Source: Sporomusa sp.
GTDB taxonomy: Bacteria > Bacillota_C > Negativicutes > Sporomusales > Sporomusaceae
Reading direction: 5' to 3'
Length of the DNA stretch: 8,526 bases
NCBI GenBank assembly: GCA_029256645.1
Contig: JAQSXM010000120.1
Location: forward strand, 1 to 8,526
The notes under the pieces are model-generated. The model saw nothing but the letters and a program-made list of their open reading frames with translations, was not told the origin of the DNA and searched no databases. A program made the translations under genes and the position numbers. Shown here in pieces: positions 6,394 through 8,526 of the stretch (position 1 is the stretch's first letter; each line of letters begins with the position of its first letter).

Positions 6394-7593
6394 TTAGGGG
6401 CAAGCGATTATTTGCCGGGACCAGAGACACTCGGCACATGACATACTGTTACCCCAGCAATCCATTTCATTACTTTCGGTATAATTACAGCCTTCCAGTG
6501 ACCTGCAGTCAATACAGGACGGAAAATCATAATCGCTTACCTTCTGCCTGAATTGGACGTAATCTGCCTCCATCCATATCTCAGCCAGCTTTTTTTCACT
6601 TACATTCCCCAGGTAATACGGATACATTTGCTTTTTTCGTCCGTAGATATAACAGTGATAGCTATGCATCAGTGCGTAACAGGGACTGATAAATCCTTGA
6701 TAGTTGATGCATAAGGCTTTGTCCTGGATAAACTTGCAGGCCCGTTCTGTCCGTAATTTCATATTCGCCATTTGTGCCCGGACAGTCATCAGTAGCGAGT
6801 TCTGGCCGAACATACACCCGGTATCATCGATATCGTAAACAATTTCATCCTTCATGGATTCATGATAAGGCAGTAAATTGGTTACAATGACCTGGCGGGC
6901 ATTAAGCTCCCAAGCCAGCCGGATCAATTTCGGCAATCGGGCAAAATTCTTTTTCATAGCTACAAACTCAATGCCCAGCTCCGGCTTGCTAGTCTTTTGT
7001 TCCTTCTTCAAAGCCTGCAGCCTGGTGATATTGTGATAAACGCTCTGAAAATCAGCGCCTGACCGAATTTCGTTATACTCTTGCTCATCAGGGCTGTCTA
7101 ATGAAGTATACAGGATATCCAGTTTTAGGTCGATGAGTTGCTGAATGATTTCTTCCCGCAAATACGAACCGTTAGTGATCATCTCTACCTTTACGCCAAG
7201 TCCCTTCACAGCCCGCAGCATATCAAAAATCCGCGGATGCATTAAGGGTTCACCAAAACCACCAAAGTGAACCGCCGTCAAAGCCGGCAACTCCTTAAGG
7301 CTGCGCAGTACGCCTTCAAAGGTTTCCCAGCTCATGTGAGCCAACTCATCCTGCCAGGAACTGCGAATACAAGTAATACAGGAAAAGTTACACTTGGTCG
7401 TAACCTCCAAGTACACTTTTTTTACATCCGGAACCAGCAGGCTGATCCGGTAACCATCTGCAGTCTTAACTATTAACGCCGCCTGCTCCGCAGTCAGCGA
7501 CACCGGCAGCTTCAAATAACCCCCCTTGGTAATCCGTGCCAGTGTACGCTCCGCCTCTTGGCCGATGTCCTCCTCATTATCGGGCTGTCTCAT
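6394..7593 (-). CDS. Radical SAM/SPASM protein, tungsten-cofactor oxidoreductase maturase type (399 aa)
   Basis: The [4Fe-4S]-SAM motif CNFSCITC (C68, C72, C75) follows KKVYLEVTTK, and the SAM-binding GGFGEPLMHP is at 111-120. The C-terminal third is an extended SPASM-like cluster region with Cys at 286, 295, 305, 314, 360, 363, 369, 379, 386, 389 and 398. It ends DCWGNSMSCAECLWSRQIIA then CP. This Cys-rich DCWGN...C..CLW...I..CP tail is, from memory, characteristic of the W_rSAM_matur family (TIGR04317), normally encoded beside tungsten aldehyde:ferredoxin oxidoreductase-like enzymes. A short N-terminal segment (ITKGGYLKLP) looks AbrB-like. ATG 7593 is preferred over TTG 7617 because the GGGGGGGAAG stretch just upstream can act as its ribosome binding site. 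No oxidoreductase gene is visible in the window. The gene lies 130 bp after arsR and before acr3, so an arsenic-linked role is suggested by position only. Confidence 0.85.
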   Translation of the reverse strand: MRQPDNEEDIGQEAERTLARITKGGYLKLPVSLTAEQAALIVKTADGYRISLLVPDVKKVYLEVTTKCNFSCITCIRSSWQDELAHMSWETFEGVLRSLKELPALTAVHFGGFGEPLMHPRIFDMLRAVKGLGVKVEMITNGSYLREEIIQQLIDLKLDILYTSLDSPDEQEYNEIRSGADFQSVYHNITRLQALKKEQKTSKPELGIEFVAMKKNFARLPKLIRLAWELNARQVIVTNLLPYHESMKDEIVYDIDDTGCMFGQNSLLMTVRAQMANMKLRTERACKFIQDKALCINYQGFISPCYALMHSYHCYIYGRKKQMYPYYLGNVSEKKLAEIWMEADYVQFRQKVSDYDFPSCIDCRSLEGCNYTESNEMDCWGNSMSCAECLWSRQIIACP

Positions 7594-7723
7594 CCATCTT
7601 CCCCCCCATACATTCAAAATCAGTCAAGTTTTTAGTAAACGAGTCCGGTTTCCTCCCTGCTTTACTAGATTGAGCATCACTTAATTATATTGACTATATT
7701 CATATTTCCTGCAAATTTTTTTA
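7594..7723 (-). promoter_or_regulatory. arsR-radical SAM intergenic region with possible promoter
   Basis: No terminator hairpin follows arsR, so read-through is possible. A minus-strand TTGCAG (7714-7709), 19 bp, TATAAT (7689-7684) could be an additional promoter. The GCAAATTT there (7711-7718) repeats half of the arsR operator palindrome. A 7-bp inverted repeat TAGTAAA/TTTACTA (7633-7639 and 7661-7667) would form a hairpin in the leader of the radical SAM mRNA. Confidence 0.4.
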
Positions 7724-8083
7724 CTACTCTGTAATGTGCACCGTCCGCTCGCAACTACCGCCCAGTTCCCGGTACTTTCTCAGTCTCACCACATCTTTTT
7801 GACAGGCCGGCTCATTCACCAGTTCCTTGACTAAGAGTTCCCGCACAAAGGGATACCGCTCCAGACTGGTTTCATCCACCCGGTAATACACCCACTGAGC
7901 CTGCTTTTCCCCAGTAATCAGGCGGGCAAAGCGGAGCTTGGTCAGATGCCGCGAGGCATTGGACTGACTGATTTTCAGCACCTCTTCCAAATCACAGACG
8001 CACAGCGTTTCCTTGTTTAGCAGGTTCAAAATTCGCAACCGGGTCACATCACCCAGAGCCTTCACTACTTCAACTACATCCAT
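7724..8083 (-). CDS. arsR: ArsR/SmtB-family arsenic-responsive repressor (119 aa)
   Basis: This is a single winged-helix repressor of standard length. It begins MDVVEVVKALGDVTRLRILN and contains TLCVCDLEEVL (27-37). The C28-V-C30 pair is the classical As(III)/Sb(III) ligand motif of ArsR, placed in the helix before the recognition helix SQSNASRHLTKL (39-50). Further Cys at 94 and 111 could supply a third thiol ligand. The wing is at about WVYYRVD (64-70). ATG 8083 is chosen since GAGGTGG lies 6 bases upstream; a GTG at 8101 would place that ribosome binding site inside the gene. Metalloid binding is expected to release it from the palindrome within its own promoter, derepressing itself and the downstream radical SAM and acr3 genes. 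It is divergent from a MarR gene. Confidence 0.95.
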   Translation of the reverse strand: MDVVEVVKALGDVTRLRILNLLNKETLCVCDLEEVLKISQSNASRHLTKLRFARLITGEKQAQWVYYRVDETSLERYPFVRELLVKELVNEPACQKDVVRLRKYRELGGSCERTVHITE

Positions 8084-8130
8084 TACAGCCACCTCACACA
8101 CTTTTAATGCGTCATTGATCCTACGATATG

Positions 8131-8160
8131 ATTATATGCAAATTTGCGAATATATGTCAA
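8131..8160 (-). promoter_or_regulatory. arsR promoter with internal operator palindrome
   Basis: A perfect consensus pair is present on the minus strand: TTGACA (8160-8155), an 18-bp spacer, and TATAAT (8136-8131). The spacer holds the perfect palindrome GCAAATTTGC (8138-8147), flanked by ATAT on one side and by GA then ATAT on the other. This is where an ArsR dimer would block RNA polymerase. The transcript would start near 8124, about 40 bases before the ATG. Confidence 0.85.
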
Positions 8161-8221
8161 GGAAGCGCTGCCTATTTTTGTGTTGGTATTCTGCAAAAAA
8201 ATTTATACCGAAAATTTTATA

Positions 8222-8251
8222 TTGCATAATACAACTATTGTAGCATACAAT
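8222..8251 (+). promoter_or_regulatory. marR promoter and overlapping operator palindromes
   Basis: TTGCAT (8222-8227), 18 bp, TACAAT (8246-8251) forms a plausible sigmaA promoter for the MarR gene. Two perfect inverted repeats overlap it: TACAA-CTA-TTGTA (8230-8242) and ATTGTA-GCA-TACAAT (8237-8251). They share the TTGTA arm. The half-sites resemble those of OhrR-type MarR repressors (TACAATT/AATTGTA), so self-repression is likely. The ribosome binding site AAGGAGGTG follows at 8258-8266. Confidence 0.7.
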
Positions 8252-8274
8252 ACAAATAAGGAGGTGAACTCACC

Positions 8275-8526
8275 ATGACCGACCTATCGCAGATTAAAAC
8301 CTTGCGCCACGACATGCGGCTCTTAGCCCGCAAGATGGAGCTCATGACCAAGAGCGAAGCAAGCTGCTGTGGCATCACCCTGACCCAATGCCACCTCCTA
8401 ACGGAAATCGGCTGGGCTGGTACGGCATCCCTCAATACCCTGTCCGAACGCCTGGGCGTGGATAAGAGCACCATGAGCCGCAACATTGAGATTCTCGTGA
8501 CCGACGGCCTGGTCAGCCGTACGACC
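8275..8526 (+). CDS. MarR-family regulator, Cys-rich, 3' end outside the window
   Basis: The frame is open for 84 codons to the window end, so the protein is truncated here. It starts MTDLSQIKTLRHDMRLLARK, a dimerisation helix. Then comes SCCGITLTQCHLLTEIG (30-46) with C31, C32 and C39, followed by the winged HTH: SLNTLSERLGVDKSTMSRNI (52-71) and VTDGLVSR. A strong AAGGAGGTG lies 8 bases before ATG 8275. The SCCG...QCH pattern recalls MarR-like regulators often seen near metalloid or SAM-methyltransferase genes, from memory only. The Cys cluster could sense arsenite or thiol oxidants. Divergence from arsR with a shared 190-bp regulatory space ties it to the arsenic locus. The genes it controls probably lie to the right of the window. 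Confidence 0.9.
   Translation, partial: MTDLSQIKTLRHDMRLLARKMELMTKSEASCCGITLTQCHLLTEIGWAGTASLNTLSERLGVDKSTMSRNIEILVTDGLVSRTT

Noticed and set aside
8235..8486. 83-residue minus-strand frame overlapping the MarR gene
   Set aside because: Antisense to a clear MarR coding frame that has a strong ribosome binding site and conserved HTH.

Overview
The window looks like an accessory, metalloid-resistance and drug-efflux region of a low-to-mid GC Gram-positive-type anaerobe. Evidence is strong AGGAGG-type ribosome binding sites, GTG starts, sigmaA-like TTGACA/TATAAT promoters, short intergenic spaces and Firmicute-style proteins. The radical SAM enzyme resembles maturases of tungsten oxidoreductases and suggests a strict anaerobe. 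A Negativicutes host (Sporomusa/Pelosinus-like) would fit, but this is only an impression.

Left part (1-2028): on the minus strand, an MFS efflux protein (537-1781) is followed by a MerR-family regulator that runs off the window (1-483). A 9-bp perfect inverted repeat lies upstream. A strong hairpin terminator (1982-2028) ends the next minus-strand gene.

Middle part (2040-4852): an AraC-family regulator (minus) is divergent from a GNAT acetyltransferase and a second MFS transporter (plus). The transporter is broken exactly at the linker between its two six-helix halves, giving N-half 3606-4169 and C-half 4187-4780 in different frames. A hairpin-rich zone (4789-4852) separates it from the convergent ars genes.

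Right part (4866-8526): an arsenic locus. On the minus strand, in transcription order, it holds ArsR (CVC-type sensor), a radical SAM/SPASM protein of the tungsten-cofactor-oxidoreductase maturase type, an unlisted 26-residue small ORF with an excellent Shine-Dalgarno sequence, and the Acr3 arsenite efflux permease. Two 34-bp direct repeats (29/34 identical, 203 bp apart) flank the small ORF, one upstream of it and one upstream of acr3. One copy shares a 10-mer with the -10 region of the arsR promoter. Divergent from arsR is a Cys-rich MarR regulator, cut by the window end, with overlapping palindromes on its promoter.

Working model: ArsR senses As(III)/Sb(III), represses its own promoter and perhaps the repeat-bearing sites, and Acr3 exports arsenite. 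Why a tungsten-type radical SAM maturase and a micro-ORF sit between the sensor and the pump is the main open question.
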